From: Ceratopteris richardii | Taxonomy: Eukaryota; Streptophyta; Polypodiopsida; Polypodiales; Pteridaceae | Assembly (NCBI GenBank): GCA_020310875.1 | Contig: CM035444.1 | Span: 24,042,772-24,106,771 of the forward strand | DNA: 64,000 nt | Reading direction: 5' to 3' | Shown: positions 35,556 to 45,807 of the stretch, piece by piece | Numbering within the stretch: position 1 is the stretch's first letter | How the letters are laid out: each line of letters opens with the position of its first letter | Notes under the pieces: generated by a model | What the model was told of the DNA's origin: nothing | The model's input: the letters and a program-made list of their open reading frames with translations, nothing else | The model's database searches: none | Made by a program: the position numbers and the translations under genes

Positions 35556-35689
35556 CCATTATTTTCATTTTTTGATTCTCCCTAGGGCTTCTTGTCTAGC
35601 TTCTTTCTTAATTCTCTCTTCTTACTTCTCTATGGTTTTGAGCTCCTAAGAGTCTTGTTAGCATTTGTTCTATGATTGAATCTTAATAT

Positions 35690-37383
35690 TTCTCTATTCA
35701 GCATCTACTGATGTAGTTTGGTAAGATATATATGTGCAATGTGGCTAGCTTAATAGCTCCATCAGAGGGAATATGATTAATGATTAAAGGACCATATCCT
35801 CTTTATTGGAGTTTCTTTGCATGTTGCTTCACAGTATATATCAATACTAAGTTTACAACTCTAAGAACTTTGTCTTTTTTGTGAGCATCATAATATCCTT
35901 TTTGCCTTCTCTTAGTAGCATAGATACCTACTACTGCTTATAACCTAACTAATTTCATGAAGTTTTTCAATCTGATCCAATTTTTTCAGATAGTTCATGT
36001 CCTATCCATTCATACTTCTCAGCTACTTGAAGAGTAGGATTTAAGAAACCAATTTATAGTACTTCATTTTGTCCATAGACTAGGTTAAATGGTGTAGCTC
36101 CAATAGTTGTCTTGTAAGCTACTCGAAAAGCCCAAATTGCATGGTGCAATTGTTTGTTCCAATCTGATCTACCATTATTGATTATTTTTGCAAAATCGTG
36201 CATAATACCTTATTTGAACTTTCAACTTTTCTGTTGGCTTGTAGGTGATAGGGTGCTGATTTTTAATGGATCACCAAAAACTCATTCATAAGTGATTCAA
36301 TGACTAAAATGATAAATTATGTACCTCTATCACTGACTATTTTGATAGGCAATCCAAACCTAGTGAAAATGTTTTCAAGCAAGAATTTTGCAGTTGTTTG
36401 GGCATCATTTTTCTTAGTCGCTTTGGCTTCTACCCTCTTTGTCAAATAGTGTGTGGACACTATGATGTATTCTGCATGAGAGCCTCATGCTGGGGGATTG
36501 ATGGGTCCAATAAAGTTGATTCCCCATCAAGAGAAAGCTCTTCCACAAACCATAGCTCTCAAGGGCATGTCATCTCTTCTAATTGGGTATTTGGTTCTTT
36601 GACACACACCACAAATCATTACATATGTTTCGCATCCATGTGGAGTGTCAACCAGCATAAGCCTGCAAAGAGGATCATCTTTATGGTCTTACTGACTGAG
36701 AAATGACTTCTAGCTACTCCTACATGAGCCATTTCCAATATAGGAAGGTACTCTCCCTAGTGAACACACATTTGTAGTTGATTATCCTTTCCTCATTTGA
36801 AAATTTGTTTTCCCATGATCACATAATCTTTGCTTTGCTCTTCTAGAGCTCTCTTTCTTGCTTGACTAGCACCATCTAGGTATGCTTGTGACTTCAAGAA
36901 CTAAACTAGTGGCTTGCTCCATTGTAATGATACTGTAAAATAGTTTAAAGATGAATGTTCAACAATTATAGAGACTTGGTATAAGTTGCAATTAGACACA
37001 TATTCATGTACATCCTTTTGTATACAATATACTCCTAATATCTTTAGCTCTTGAGTTGTTCCGCTTACACCTTTATGTGATCTCCATTTATTTTCATGAG
37101 CTTGTTGCATTAAATTTGTTCTCTCCTCATCTTCTACACATCTTAGAAGTACTCCATTAGAATCTTTGAAATATAATCTACTCACCACTATGTGGAGGTT
37201 TCTTACTTCCCAAAGCTCCTTACTTTTTACTAAATTGATTCTATGCTTAAGTCCATGTGTAAGCATAGAAACCAATTTTTCAGCCCATTTTGGACATACT
37301 TCCAAATTGAATAGGTAAGTACATAGTAATTCATTAGCTACTCCTATTGGAGGTTCTCCATGAGTCATTCAGGATAAGTGACT
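35690..37383 (-). pseudogene. Gyp5 integrase
   Basis: Minus-strand 36901-37368 encodes the segment after RNase H (MTHGEPPIGVANELLCTYLF) and the N-terminal zinc-binding part (YCIQKDVHEYVSNCNLYQVS; the CxxC is changed to C-x2-Y). Core remnants lie at about 36200-36620 and the C-terminus at 35690-35960, matching Gyp4 30968-31189. Frames are broken. CopL is inserted immediately upstream, at the RNase H boundary. Confidence 0.75.
37379..37383. repeat. CopL target site duplication, left
   Basis: TGACT abuts the 5' LTR and is repeated exactly at 42463-42467 next to the 3' LTR. Confidence 0.95.
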
Positions 37384-37613
37384 TGTTGATATATTTAGGT
37401 ATTGATGTGTGTGAACACTCTAGGACCGTCGGGGCACTTTTTTCCCTCTTTAGGAGGTTTTTTTCCCCCAGCTTGTATATACGCATGTTGCCCTAATGGG
37501 CTACTTATCTTTGTACATTCTCTAGTAATACATTCAGTATTGTGTGTTGTGCTCCAAGCTTCTTCTACTTCCTTGTGTTCTTCATGTGCTTCCACAAACG
37601 TCTAACTCCAACA
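37384..37613 (+). repeat. CopL 5' LTR
   Basis: 230 bp, TGTTGATATATTTAGG to CTAACTCCAACA, TG...CA ends. A TATATACGC element near 37480 may be the promoter TATA box. Confidence 0.97.
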
Positions 37614-37615
37614 AT

Positions 37616-37627
37616 TGGTATCAGAGC
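37616..37627 (+). other. CopL primer binding site
   Basis: TGGTATCAGAGC two bases after the LTR; initiator methionine tRNA type. Confidence 0.96.
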
Positions 37628-37968
37628 AGGTCACCGCTTCATCTAGGGCGTCGCCAACACCTCTTCGGTTGCAGTCTCAAAATCGCACGAATTTTGGTGA
37701 GCATACTCAGGGTGTTTGAGAGATCAAAACAACTTTGCTGTGTGGTGCCAAAATCGTGATCTAAGCTCATTTCAGCCTCCCAATGCACTATCGTAGCGCT
37801 TGTTCATGCTATTTCATCTTTTTGTGCCAAAGATATATACCAGTTTCAATTCGCCAATATAAGTGTCTCCAAGTCTACTACAAGTTTAGCAGAATTTGTT
37901 TGGGTAGTTCCGTTCAACTTTTTGAGATACAATCAATTTTTTGCATCAAGGTATTTTAGTCACTGGCC

Positions 37969-38540
37969 ATGGCTGAAAGCAGTGATGCATTCCATATGTT
38001 GGCTATTGAGGATAAGTTGGATGGTACCAACTACCCATATGGGCTTATATGATGTGACATGTATTGGTTGCAAAAGGACTGTGGAACATTGTGCAGGGTG
38101 TTGAAAGACATCCTGTTACACCTACGAATATAGGTACTGCAAATATAGGTATTGGAGCTGATGGATATAGTGGAACAGAGAAAATTTGTTGGGATGGCAG
38201 AGATGTCCAGGCACATGGATTGATATCTTTGTCTGTCAAACATGCCATTATTCCTGACATTAACTCTTGCAGAACATCTCAAGATGCTTGGGATACACTT
38301 ACCACATTGTAACAAGCTAGGAATGAGGCTCGTGTTGCTTAACTCCGAAAACAGTTGGAAAGTGAGCACATAAATGAAGGTGACTCTATGGATAGTTTTT
38401 TTGAGAAAGATCAAGGATTTGAAGGAACAATTGATTTCTGCTGATGAAGCTATACGAGATAGCTCACTTTTCTAGACCATTCTGAATGGTCTTCCTGATT
38501 CATATCAGAGTTTTGCTTCTACTCTTCGTTTGATGATGAA
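37969..38540 (+). pseudogene. CopL gag, N-terminal and central part, broken
   Basis: Starts at the ATG of MAESSDAFHM. The first frame ends at a TGA after TNYPYGLI; the continuation lies one frame over (WNIVQGVERHPVTPTN at 38064-38312). Later stops near 38310 and 38340 and a frameshift near 38400 separate it from the long frame beginning at 38530. Cop7 has the same start context, which supports the chosen ATG. Confidence 0.85.
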
Positions 38541-39654
38541 AGGCAATCCAAATGCCTTTTCATTTGAGGAGTTAGTTTCTGTTCTGTTGCAAGAAGATCA
38601 ACCTAGGCAGAACAGGTCTATTATGCATGTTGCAAATCAAGCTTTCCTGGCTAGTCAGAAGGGAAAAGGTAAATGGAGCTCATCTATTAGTAAGCAAAAA
38701 TCTACAAATGCTACACATTCGAAGAAGGAAGACAAAGATGATAAGAAATTAGAAAAGCAGAAATTGTTTTGTAAATACTGTAAAGCAAATGATCATGTTA
38801 TTAAGGGTTGTCCAAAATTGGTTGCTAAAGAGGCAAAGAAGAAAGAGGCCGGAATGGTTGTTACAGAGGCCTCTACATCGAAAACAAAGTCTTCTAATCT
38901 TGTGCAGGAAGAAGAATGGGCATTTACTAGTGTTTGCAGCTTTGACCCATCTTCTCATGAGCAATGCATGTCTGCAGTAGACTCAGATGTTTGGTACTTT
39001 GATAGTGGGGTGACCAAACATATTACCTCGCAGCGTAGTTTCTTCTCTTCTCTCGAGCCTGCCCCTACATGGAATACTGTCACATGCACCAACAACTCCT
39101 CTTATCCTGTCATGGGAGCTCGTAAGATCATTCTGACTACTACTGATGGTAGTTCTTTCACTTTATCAGATGCTTTATTTGTGCCAGGGATAAAGAAGAA
39201 TCTGTTATCAGTCTCGGCTTTAGCCAAGATTGGCTTGGTTGTGAAATTTGTTGATGACAGGTGTACAGTTCATGATCTGTCATATGGTGATGTGATTATT
39301 GCTTCTGGCATTTTATGTCATGGGCTATATAAGCTCATAGACTATGAAAGATGTATGAATGATTCAGCATGTGCAATACATGATTCTCAGGCTATGTCAG
39401 ATGCAAAGCTTTGGCATGCATGCTTTGGTCATCTGAATTTTTCTAGTTTGCTACGCCTGCGGAAATTTGAAATGGTGTCCTCTTTGCTACACCCAAAAAA
39501 CATGTCTATGAAGGGTGTATTTTGGGCAAAATGCAGCGTTCCTCCTTTCCAAAAGATGGTTCAATTTGGGCTACTAAGAAATTGTCGCTTGTACATAGTG
39601 ATGTATGTGGTCCTATGCAGACACCTTCTTTTGGAAACTATCTTTACTTCCTGA
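38530..39654 (+). CDS. CopL gag end, zinc knuckle, protease and pre-integrase frame
   Basis: Open for 374 codons; the first ATG is internal to gag. Residues 1-70 are the gag end (FSFEELVSVLLQEDQPRQ). Near residue 79 a proper zinc knuckle CKYCKANDHVIKGCP (C-x2-C-x4-H-x4-C) follows. Near residues 155-165 is the protease active site VWYFDSGVTKH with the D-S-G triad. Around 210-320 come DALFVPGIKKNLLSVSALAK and the pre-integrase zinc region LWHACFGHLNFSSLL. A frameshift near 39490 moves integrase to the next frame, so the last 50 residues are spurious. It would act in particle assembly and polyprotein cleavage. Confidence 0.88.
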   Translation: MMMKGNPNAFSFEELVSVLLQEDQPRQNRSIMHVANQAFLASQKGKGKWSSSISKQKSTNATHSKKEDKDDKKLEKQKLFCKYCKANDHVIKGCPKLVAKEAKKKEAGMVVTEASTSKTKSSNLVQEEEWAFTSVCSFDPSSHEQCMSAVDSDVWYFDSGVTKHITSQRSFFSSLEPAPTWNTVTCTNNSSYPVMGARKIILTTTDGSSFTLSDALFVPGIKKNLLSVSALAKIGLVVKFVDDRCTVHDLSYGDVIIASGILCHGLYKLIDYERCMNDSACAIHDSQAMSDAKLWHACFGHLNFSSLLRLRKFEMVSSLLHPKNMSMKGVFWAKCSVPPFQKMVQFGLLRNCRLYIVMYVVLCRHLLLETIFTS

Positions 39655-40500
39655 CTTTCATTGATGATTTTTCCAAGCATGCATGGGTATATCCACTCAA
39701 AGCAAAGTTCGAAGTGTTTATGTGCTTCAAACAGTTTTTAGTTTTGACTGAAAATCTATAAGCATGTAAAATGGGCACCCTCCATTTTGATCGAGGGGGG
39801 AATATATGTCTACTGATTTCAATGCATTTCTGGTTGAATGTAGGATAAAACACTAGTGTACAGTGCCGTATACACCTCAACAGAATGGAGTTGCTCAACA
39901 AAAAATAGGTCACTCATGGAGATGGCCGTGTATGGTCAAGATGCAGGCCTTACCACATAGTTTCTGGCTTGACGCTGTTATGTGTGCAGCATATGTACTT
40001 AATAGGTGTCCCACTAAAGCACTGCAGTCTATCACTTCATATGAGGCTTGGCATGGTTGCAAGCCATCTGTAGCTCATCTGTGTGTTTTTGGTTGTCTGG
40101 CATATGCATTAGTGTCTGAACAACATCGAAGAAAATTGGATGATTAAGCAGTAAAATGTATTTTTGTTGGGTACAATTCTGAAAGCAATCGTTTGTATCA
40201 TCCACAAACTAAACACATTCTGGTTAGCCATGATGTTGTTTTTGTGGAAGACGCTATTCAGCCCTTACTTTCATGTACTAAGGAGACATCTGTTAGCTCT
40301 AAAGACATGTATGATACTTTGCTTCCTCTTTTTACAGGTGGACAGTCTAGTGTTGGTCCTAATGAGGCAACTCTCAGCCTTTGCAGGTTTCATGTGATGA
40401 TGCAGATCATCCCATTTCTGATGCAGATTTACATGATGCACTTGTTGATGAGAGAGCTGGTATTGAGGAGGCAAAAACTATGCCAAAATGGCTAGTGCAG
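39490..40500 (+). pseudogene. CopL integrase, frameshifted
   Basis: 39522-39761 encodes LVHSDVCGPMQTPSFGN and LTFIDDFSKHAWVYPLKAKF, the start of the DDE core with catalytic aspartates at HSD and FIDD. It ends at a TAA after LTENL. 39863-40147 resumes with YTPQQNGVAQQK (near the catalytic glutamate region) and CAAYVLNRCPTKALQSITSY. 40193-40495 carries HPQTKHILVSHDVVF and the linker. At least three frame changes make it inactive. Confidence 0.88.
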
Positions 40501-40590
40501 ACTTTGTATGACAACAAATTAGATGCACCTCTGTGATACCGTACTCGTTCAGGCTCTCATAGTGCCCCTTTTGCATCAGATTGCTATGCT

Positions 40591-42066
40591 ATGGCTGCAT
40601 CTAGTCTCTGTGATGAGACTAAACCTGTTTCGTTTGATGAAATACAAAATTCTGAACATTGGATAGCTGCAATGCAATCTGAATATGATGCTATCATGAA
40701 AAATGGTACCTGGTCTTTATGTGACTTGCCTTCTAGCAAGAAGGCCATTGGCATTAAGTGTGTATACAAGTTGAAGAGTAAACGTAATGAAACAGTTGAC
40801 AGGTATAAGGCTAGGCTTGTTGCAAAGGGTTATGGACAGGAAAGAGGCATTGATTTTGATGAGACCTTTGCACCTACATGTTGTATGACTATTGTTCAGA
40901 GCATTTGTGCATGTGTAGCTCATCATGGTTGGAATGTACATCAGTTGGACATTAAAACACCATTTCTGAATGGAGACTTGAATGAAGAAGTGTATGTTTT
41001 TCAGCCCTGTGGCTTTGTGCAAAAAGGGCATGAAAACCAGGTGTGCAAGTTAAAGAAGGCATTATATGGTTTAAAGCAAGCACCACGTGCTTGGTATGAA
41101 AAGATAGATGCCTATCTGATTGCACATGGTTTTGAGAACAGTCCAACTAAAAGCACCTTATATGTTAAGCATGCTAATTATGTGCTTTTGATCATTGTGG
41201 TGTATGTTGATGACATGTTGCTCATTGGTCCTCATGAGAAGCATATTGCTTATTTCAAGGCTAATTTGCATGCCTCATTTGAGATGTCTGATTTGGGGCA
41301 ATTGCATCGTTATTTAGGTATTTATTTTATGCACGTTGATGGTGGAATGGCTTTGTGTCAAACGAAATATATTCATACATTATTGCAACGTTTTGGCCTT
41401 GAAGACTGTAAACCTATTGCCACTCCTATGGAGATATGTTTACGATTGAGTCTTCATAATGATGGAGATGCATTTGATGTTGTTCTCTATCAGAAGGCTG
41501 TTGGATGCTTGATTTACTTATGCATTACTCGGCCGGATATTCAGTTTGTTGTCTCACACATGAGCAAGTTTATGCATTGTCCAAGTGTCATGCATTGGCA
41601 GGCAGTTAAGCACATCTTTTGCTACTTGAGTGGTACCCAACTACTTGGGTTGTTTTATCCCGAGGGGGAATCCATACCGCCAAATTTGCATGCTTTTTTT
41701 GGCTCTGACTCGGTTGGTTGCTATGACACTTGTGTGTCCACTAGTGGCTTTTTCTTCATGCTTGGTAGCTCATGTATATCTTGGTTGACTAAGAAGCATC
41801 CTACTGTGGCCACTTCTAGTTGTGAGGCTGAGTATAGGGCAACCTTCACAGCAACTATTGAGTGTGTGTGGCTCAGACGCCTTATGGCTGATTTGGGTGT
41901 TGGTCACTCTTCTGCCACCACCATCTTCACTGACAGTCACAGCACGTTGGAAATTGTGAGGAACCCTGTGTTCCATGCTCTCACTAAGCACATTGAGGTG
42001 CATTATCATTATTTCAGGGAGAGGTTCTCTGCTAGGGAGATCAGCTTGGCATATGTGCCCACGTAG
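40591..42066 (+). CDS. CopL reverse transcriptase-RNase H, uninterrupted 491-codon frame
   Basis: RT motifs in order: AIGIKCVYKLKSKRN, YKARLVAKGYGQERGIDFDE, VHQLDIKTPFLNGDLNEE (usually VKTAFL), LKKALYGLKQAPRAWYEK and the catalytic VVYVDDMLLI near residue 208. RNase H follows with SDSVGCYDT, SSCEAEYRA and FTDSHSTLEI (catalytic D, E and D) and the end signature [12 protein letters not shown]. It stops at a TAG where related copies read on to the polypurine tract. No frameshift interrupts the two domains, unlike every other copy here. The real translation start would be far upstream in gag; the ATG given is only the first in this frame. Confidence 0.92.
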   Translation: MAASSLCDETKPVSFDEIQNSEHWIAAMQSEYDAIMKNGTWSLCDLPSSKKAIGIKCVYKLKSKRNETVDRYKARLVAKGYGQERGIDFDETFAPTCCMTIVQSICACVAHHGWNVHQLDIKTPFLNGDLNEEVYVFQPCGFVQKGHENQVCKLKKALYGLKQAPRAWYEKIDAYLIAHGFENSPTKSTLYVKHANYVLLIIVVYVDDMLLIGPHEKHIAYFKANLHASFEMSDLGQLHRYLGIYFMHVDGGMALCQTKYIHTLLQRFGLEDCKPIATPMEICLRLSLHNDGDAFDVVLYQKAVGCLIYLCITRPDIQFVVSHMSKFMHCPSVMHWQAVKHIFCYLSGTQLLGLFYPEGESIPPNLHAFFGSDSVGCYDTCVSTSGFFFMLGSSCISWLTKKHPTVATSSCEAEYRATFTATIECVWLRRLMADLGVGHSSATTIFTDSHSTLEIVRNPVFHALTKHIEVHYHYFRERFSAREISLAYVPT

Positions 42067-42223
42067 GAGAACATTGCACACCTTTTCATGAAGGCTTTGC
42101 CTAGGGAGAAGTTTGAAGCTTTTTGCAAATCTTTGGGCTTACTTCCTTGTGTGGAGTGATTTCCACATAGCTTGGCACTTCCTTATACATGAGTGCCAAC
42201 TCCTTGTTCAGCGCATCACTCCC

Positions 42224-42233
42224 AAGGGGGATT
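42224..42233 (+). other. CopL polypurine tract
   Basis: AAGGGGGATT directly before the 3' LTR; primes plus-strand synthesis. Cop6 has the matching GGGGGGATT. Confidence 0.85.
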
Positions 42234-42462
42234 TTTTGATATATTTAGGTAGTGATGTGTGTGAACACTCTAGGACCATCAGGGCACCTTTTTCCCTCTT
42301 TAGAAGGTTTTTTCCCCCGGCTTGTATATATGCCTATTACCCTAATGGGCCACTTATCTTTGTACATTATCTAGTAATACATTCAGTATTGTGTGTTGTG
42401 CTCCAAGCTTCTTCTACTTCCTTGTGTTGTTCATGTGCTTCCGCAGATGTCTAACTCCAACA
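42234..42462 (+). repeat. CopL 3' LTR
   Basis: 229 bp, homologous to 37384-37613. The first dinucleotide is mutated from TG to TT; the CA end is intact. Confidence 0.96.
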
Positions 42463-42467
42463 TGACT
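42463..42467. repeat. CopL target site duplication, right
   Basis: TGACT, identical to 37379-37383. Confidence 0.95.
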
Positions 42468-42960
42468 GGCTCTAACGTGTGTGTTTTCCTTTTTGATGAC
42501 TACCTCAAAATCAAATTCCATGAGCAAAAGAAACCATCTAACTATCCTTCCTGTGTTGCAAGATTTATTGAACAAGTACAACAAAGCTTAGTGGTCAATA
42601 AAAAACTTGAACTTGTTAGCTAGTAGGTAGTGTCAAAATTGTTCACTACATGGACCATCCCTAGTCGTTCTCTTTTTGTCATAGTGTAATTTCATTCTGA
42701 TTGGTTCAATTGCCTATTTGCATATGCTAAAGTGTGATCTAGTTTTCCCTCATCAGTTGGTTGTGCCAATATGCATCCAATCATGAAATTAGATGTGTCA
42801 ACATGAATATGAAATGGTTTATTCGAATTCGGAACTTTCAATATGGATGTTGAACTCAATCTTCTTTTCAATTCATTGAATGCTTGCTTGCATTCCTCGT
42901 TCCATTTGAATTGATTCAAGAGTTCATACAAGGGTTTTGCTATGATTGCATACATGTGGA
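42463..42960 (-). pseudogene. Gyp5 RNase H
   Basis: Minus-strand 42692-42955 encodes AIIAKPLYELLNQFKWNEEC, HIHVDTSNFMIGCILAQP (first catalytic Asp) and LAYANRQLNQSE. The rest, toward 42463, gives HYLLASKFKFFIDH, LLYLFNKSCNTGRIVRWFLL and EFDFEVVIKKENTHVRASH, running right up to the CopL target site. There are frame changes near 42690 and a stop near 42640. Confidence 0.82.
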
Positions 42961-43059
42961 TAAATCAACGATAGTATCCACAGTGGCCCATAAATGCTTT
43001 CACTTCTTTTACATTCTTAGGTCTAGGCAATTCTAGGATTACCTTTATTTTCTCTTCAT

Positions 43060-43620
43060 CCATAGAGATACCATTTTTAGACACTATATATCAAAGGAAC
43101 TTTCCTTGTATCACCATAAACACACACTTTTTTGGATTCAAAGACACTCGATATTGTTTGTATTTATCAAATATTCATCTCAACTCTAGCATATGAGCCT
43201 ATCATTGAGAAGAGTAGGTACATAGATCATCTACATAGATATTCTTCATTAAAAACATGACACATTGATCTTCGCAAAGTAGATGGGGCATTAATTAGGC
43301 CAAAAGGCATAACCCTAAAATCATATACTCCCCATTCAGTAGAAAAATCAGATTTATGTTGATCTTCAATAGCAATAGCTACTTGATTGTATCTTGAAAA
43401 ACCATCAAGGACATTGTACACTTCCTTGCCTACTACTCTTTCTACAAGATGATCAGTGATATGCAGTGGATAATTATCTTTGATAGTGGCAACATTAACC
43501 TTTTTCAAGTTAATACAAACCCTCAATTTTCTATTTTTCTTGGGTACTACCACTAATGGAGAAACCCATTCTATGTGTTCAATTTTGTCCATGAATATGT
43601 TTGCTAATAGCTTGTCTATC
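43060..43620 (-). pseudogene. Gyp5 reverse transcriptase
   Basis: Minus-strand 43227-43592 is open: HIEWVSPLVVVPKKNRKLRV, CINLKKVNVATIKDNYPLHI, VYNVLDGFSRYNQVAIAIED and DFRVMPFGLINAPSTLRRSM. The LDGFS motif with its catalytic Asp is intact here, unlike Gyp4. A frameshift just before the catalytic YVDD box splits it; the box itself (YVDDLCTYSSQ) is readable in the next frame near 43200-43240. Confidence 0.85.
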
Positions 43621-43639
43621 TCTTCTTTAATCTAGACTT

Positions 43640-44419
43640 AATAGACATCATTGTATGTGTATGATCTTTGTTTTGGAGGCTTTGCTTTGTGATTCATAGG
43701 GATCCTATGAGAGCAAATCATTGGGTCTACTCTATTTCAATACTTATAGGTCCATGCAAAAACTTTTCTATACTCTCATGGTAACTCTACCCATTCTATC
43801 TCTTATTCCATAGATACATCTTTGCCTATGAAGGTGCATCTATCCTCGTCATTTTCCCATGTCACTATGATCTTCTTAGTTTGCTCCTTGTTGTCATATG
43901 CTACTCCTTGCACCTCTCTCTTAGGCATTTGAATAGATTTTTTCTCTCTTCTACTTTGTACCTTTTGAAGTGTTCAGGAACTTCAAAAAGGTCATGTTGT
44001 TGATATTCTTCCTTTTTTTCATTGCTTGCCTCATAAGGGTTTTTGGGTATTCTTCTATGTAAAAGATATTACAATTTCCCATTGGATTATTCATTTCCAC
44101 TTCCTTCAAATATTGTTCTTCTGAATCAAATTCAAGTTCCATTATGATACTTCCATAATCCTCATCTTCTTCCTTTTCTACTTTCTCACCTTCACCTGCT
44201 TCTTGGATTACTATCATGTCTCTTGGATTACTATCATGTCTAGGCTTAAATCATATCCATCTTCATGTATGCATTCATTCATGGTCAATACTTCTTCATC
44301 TACACACACAGCTAATGTTGCTAGTATTTCCATCCAACTACGTGGTTCAAAGGCTTCATCATGAAATACTTGTGGCTTATAAACGTAAACAGGTTCTTCT
44401 ATGAGTATCTCTCCTTCTT
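43640..44419 (-). pseudogene. Gyp5 protease-RT linker
   Basis: The minus strand encodes HDEAFEPRSWMEILATLAVC near 44310-44370 and, in 43951-44217, an acidic run (GEKVEKEEDEDYGSIIMELE and FDSEEQYLKEVEM) that matches Gyp4 28000-28160. A 20-bp perfect tandem duplication at 44201-44240 shifts the frame. This acidic linker has no known domain. Confidence 0.75.
44201..44240. repeat. 20-bp perfect tandem duplication
   Basis: TCTTGGATTACTATCATGTC occurs twice in a row at 44201-44220 and 44221-44240 and breaks the reading frame of the Gyp5 linker. Confidence 0.95.
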
Positions 44420-45000
44420 ACCATGGCTTCCAACATTGGATCCTTTTCTCTTCTCTTTGGACAACTTTGCAAATCCATAGTTGGGTATCCTCATTCATCC
44501 AGGATCGATCATTAGATCCTGTGCTACGGATCAACACATCATCTTCCTTTTTATGGATGGGATTCCCTTGAAGAGGTGGAACATCCCTATAAGAGAAGTT
44601 TTGGAGATTTATTTTGGTAGTTGTTCCTTGATTTTGAAGATACAAAGTATCTCTTCCCGAATCTTGAACTACTTTTAGTTGTCTCACGAATGGTCGTCCT
44701 AAGACCATTTCATAGTTGCTTGCATTTTGAAATTGATATATGGCTAAGGTGTGCTCAAACTATACTCCGCACATAGTCAAGATCACATTCTCTAGGAGTC
44801 CTAAGGTATGCTCTACATGATCATTTGCCAACTGTAGTTTCATTCTAGTAGGTCTTAAGGCTGGTTTTCCCCATTTTTCCCATATTTCCTTAGTAGCAAT
44901 TCCTACTCTCGCACCAATTTCTAATATGGCTTTAGTCATGCATCCTCGAAACATTATTGGAAGGCAAGTGTTTCCTTTTGATTGTAGGGGTTTCCTCATA
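44420..45000 (-). pseudogene. Gyp5 canonical pre-RT protease
   Basis: Minus-strand 44760-44999 encodes NTCLPIMFRGCMTKAILEIG and RVGIATKEIWEKWGKPALRP, then HTLGLLENVILTMCGV. 44418-44708 encodes MVLGRPFVRQLKVVQDSG. The order (active-site segment, hydrophobic strands, LGRPF) is that of gypsy retropepsins. The catalytic Asp position reads E-I-G, so activity is unlikely. The same element has a second retropepsin-like domain after integrase (35060-35350). Confidence 0.78.
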
Positions 45001-45383
45001 ACCTTTATCTTTATCCAAAGTGATCTGTGTTTTTAGGTTGAGCTGAGTGGCTAACTTATTCCATAGTTGCGGCTTTACTTGCAGAAGCTCTTTTAAGGTT
45101 AAAGAGCAATGGACTTTAGCCTTCTTTAACTCTTGTAAATTAGTTGAAACTTTCTTGGAGGTTCTTTTTTCCTTACATATCAATGTGGAAGCATGGAAGA
45201 AATCTGATTTCTGTTCATACTCACCCATGTAGTTTGGAAGTTTGGTAAGAATAATTGCCTCCTTGGTCTCAAAGTCTTGATTAGATGGATTCTATGATTA
45301 CATTTCTGGCTCTATCATAGATTAGTTTATAGAAGCATCTAGATCTATGAAGGGAGGGATCTCACCTTCACTCTTTTTCCATC

Positions 45384-45807
45384 TATCTTCTTGGAATTTT
45401 TTTTAAGCCTCAAAAAAGATCCTTCCATTAGTAAGAAAAAGAGAGGGCCCCCATCGGGCTACAATCCCAATCCAGGAGCATGAAAGAAATACAAGGTGGA
45501 AAATCACCCCAAATGACTACTCAAATCCACAAAAACCCTATCTCCTAGGGGAGGCAATGTGGGGAGGGAAAAAACATGTGCAGGTGATCGATAGCTCCAA
45601 AGCTTGAGTGGTGAAAAAGGTGCCTTTCTTCCAAAGCTGGAGGAAGGCTTGATGCCACTGGGCAGTTTTGTTGAAATCCCCCTGAAGGCGGTCCAACTGC
45701 CCATGCAAGGTCTTAGCCAGCTAAAGCCATAAGTCATGCATAGTCTTGGCCAAAGGAATCGTGCAACGCTCGAAGATGCTTTGACATCTCACCCTTATCT
45801 TCTTGGA
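45384..45807 (-). mobile_element. Poly-A-tailed non-LTR retroposon with 12-bp TSD
   Basis: The insertion itself is 45396-45795 (400 bp). TATCTTCTTGGA flanks it at 45384-45395 and 45796-45807. On the minus strand it ends in an A-rich tail (complement 45396-45404), the mark of target-primed reverse transcription. It is markedly more GC-rich than its surroundings. The homologous site in Gyp4 (around 27290) lacks it. It may be a SINE or a 5'-truncated LINE; a minus-strand open frame at 45504-45737 has no recognised domain and is probably not a gene. Confidence 0.85.

Larger units (their letters stand above)
37384..42462 (+). mobile_element. CopL: complete-structure copia element, family alpha, nested in Gyp5
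   Basis: The element is 5079 bp and has both LTRs, primer site, polypurine tract and a 5-bp TSD TGACT. Internal order is gag, CCHC, protease, pre-integrase, integrase, RT, RNase H. It sits in the RNase H-integrase junction of Gyp5. With one TSD copy removed, the minus strand reads continuously through NTHVRASHLS and MTHGEPP apart from a TGA. The LTRs differ at about 17 sites by my hand count, so the insertion is not recent. Gag and integrase have stops and frameshifts; RT-RNase H is uninterrupted. It is the best reference copy of family alpha here. Confidence 0.97.

Noticed and set aside
38031..38414. 127-codon minus-strand frame
   Set aside because: Antisense of CopL gag; no domain of its own.
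45504..45737. 77-codon minus-strand frame in GC-richer DNA
   Set aside because: It lies wholly in the poly-A-tailed insert, has no recognisable domain, and the other frames are equally plausible.
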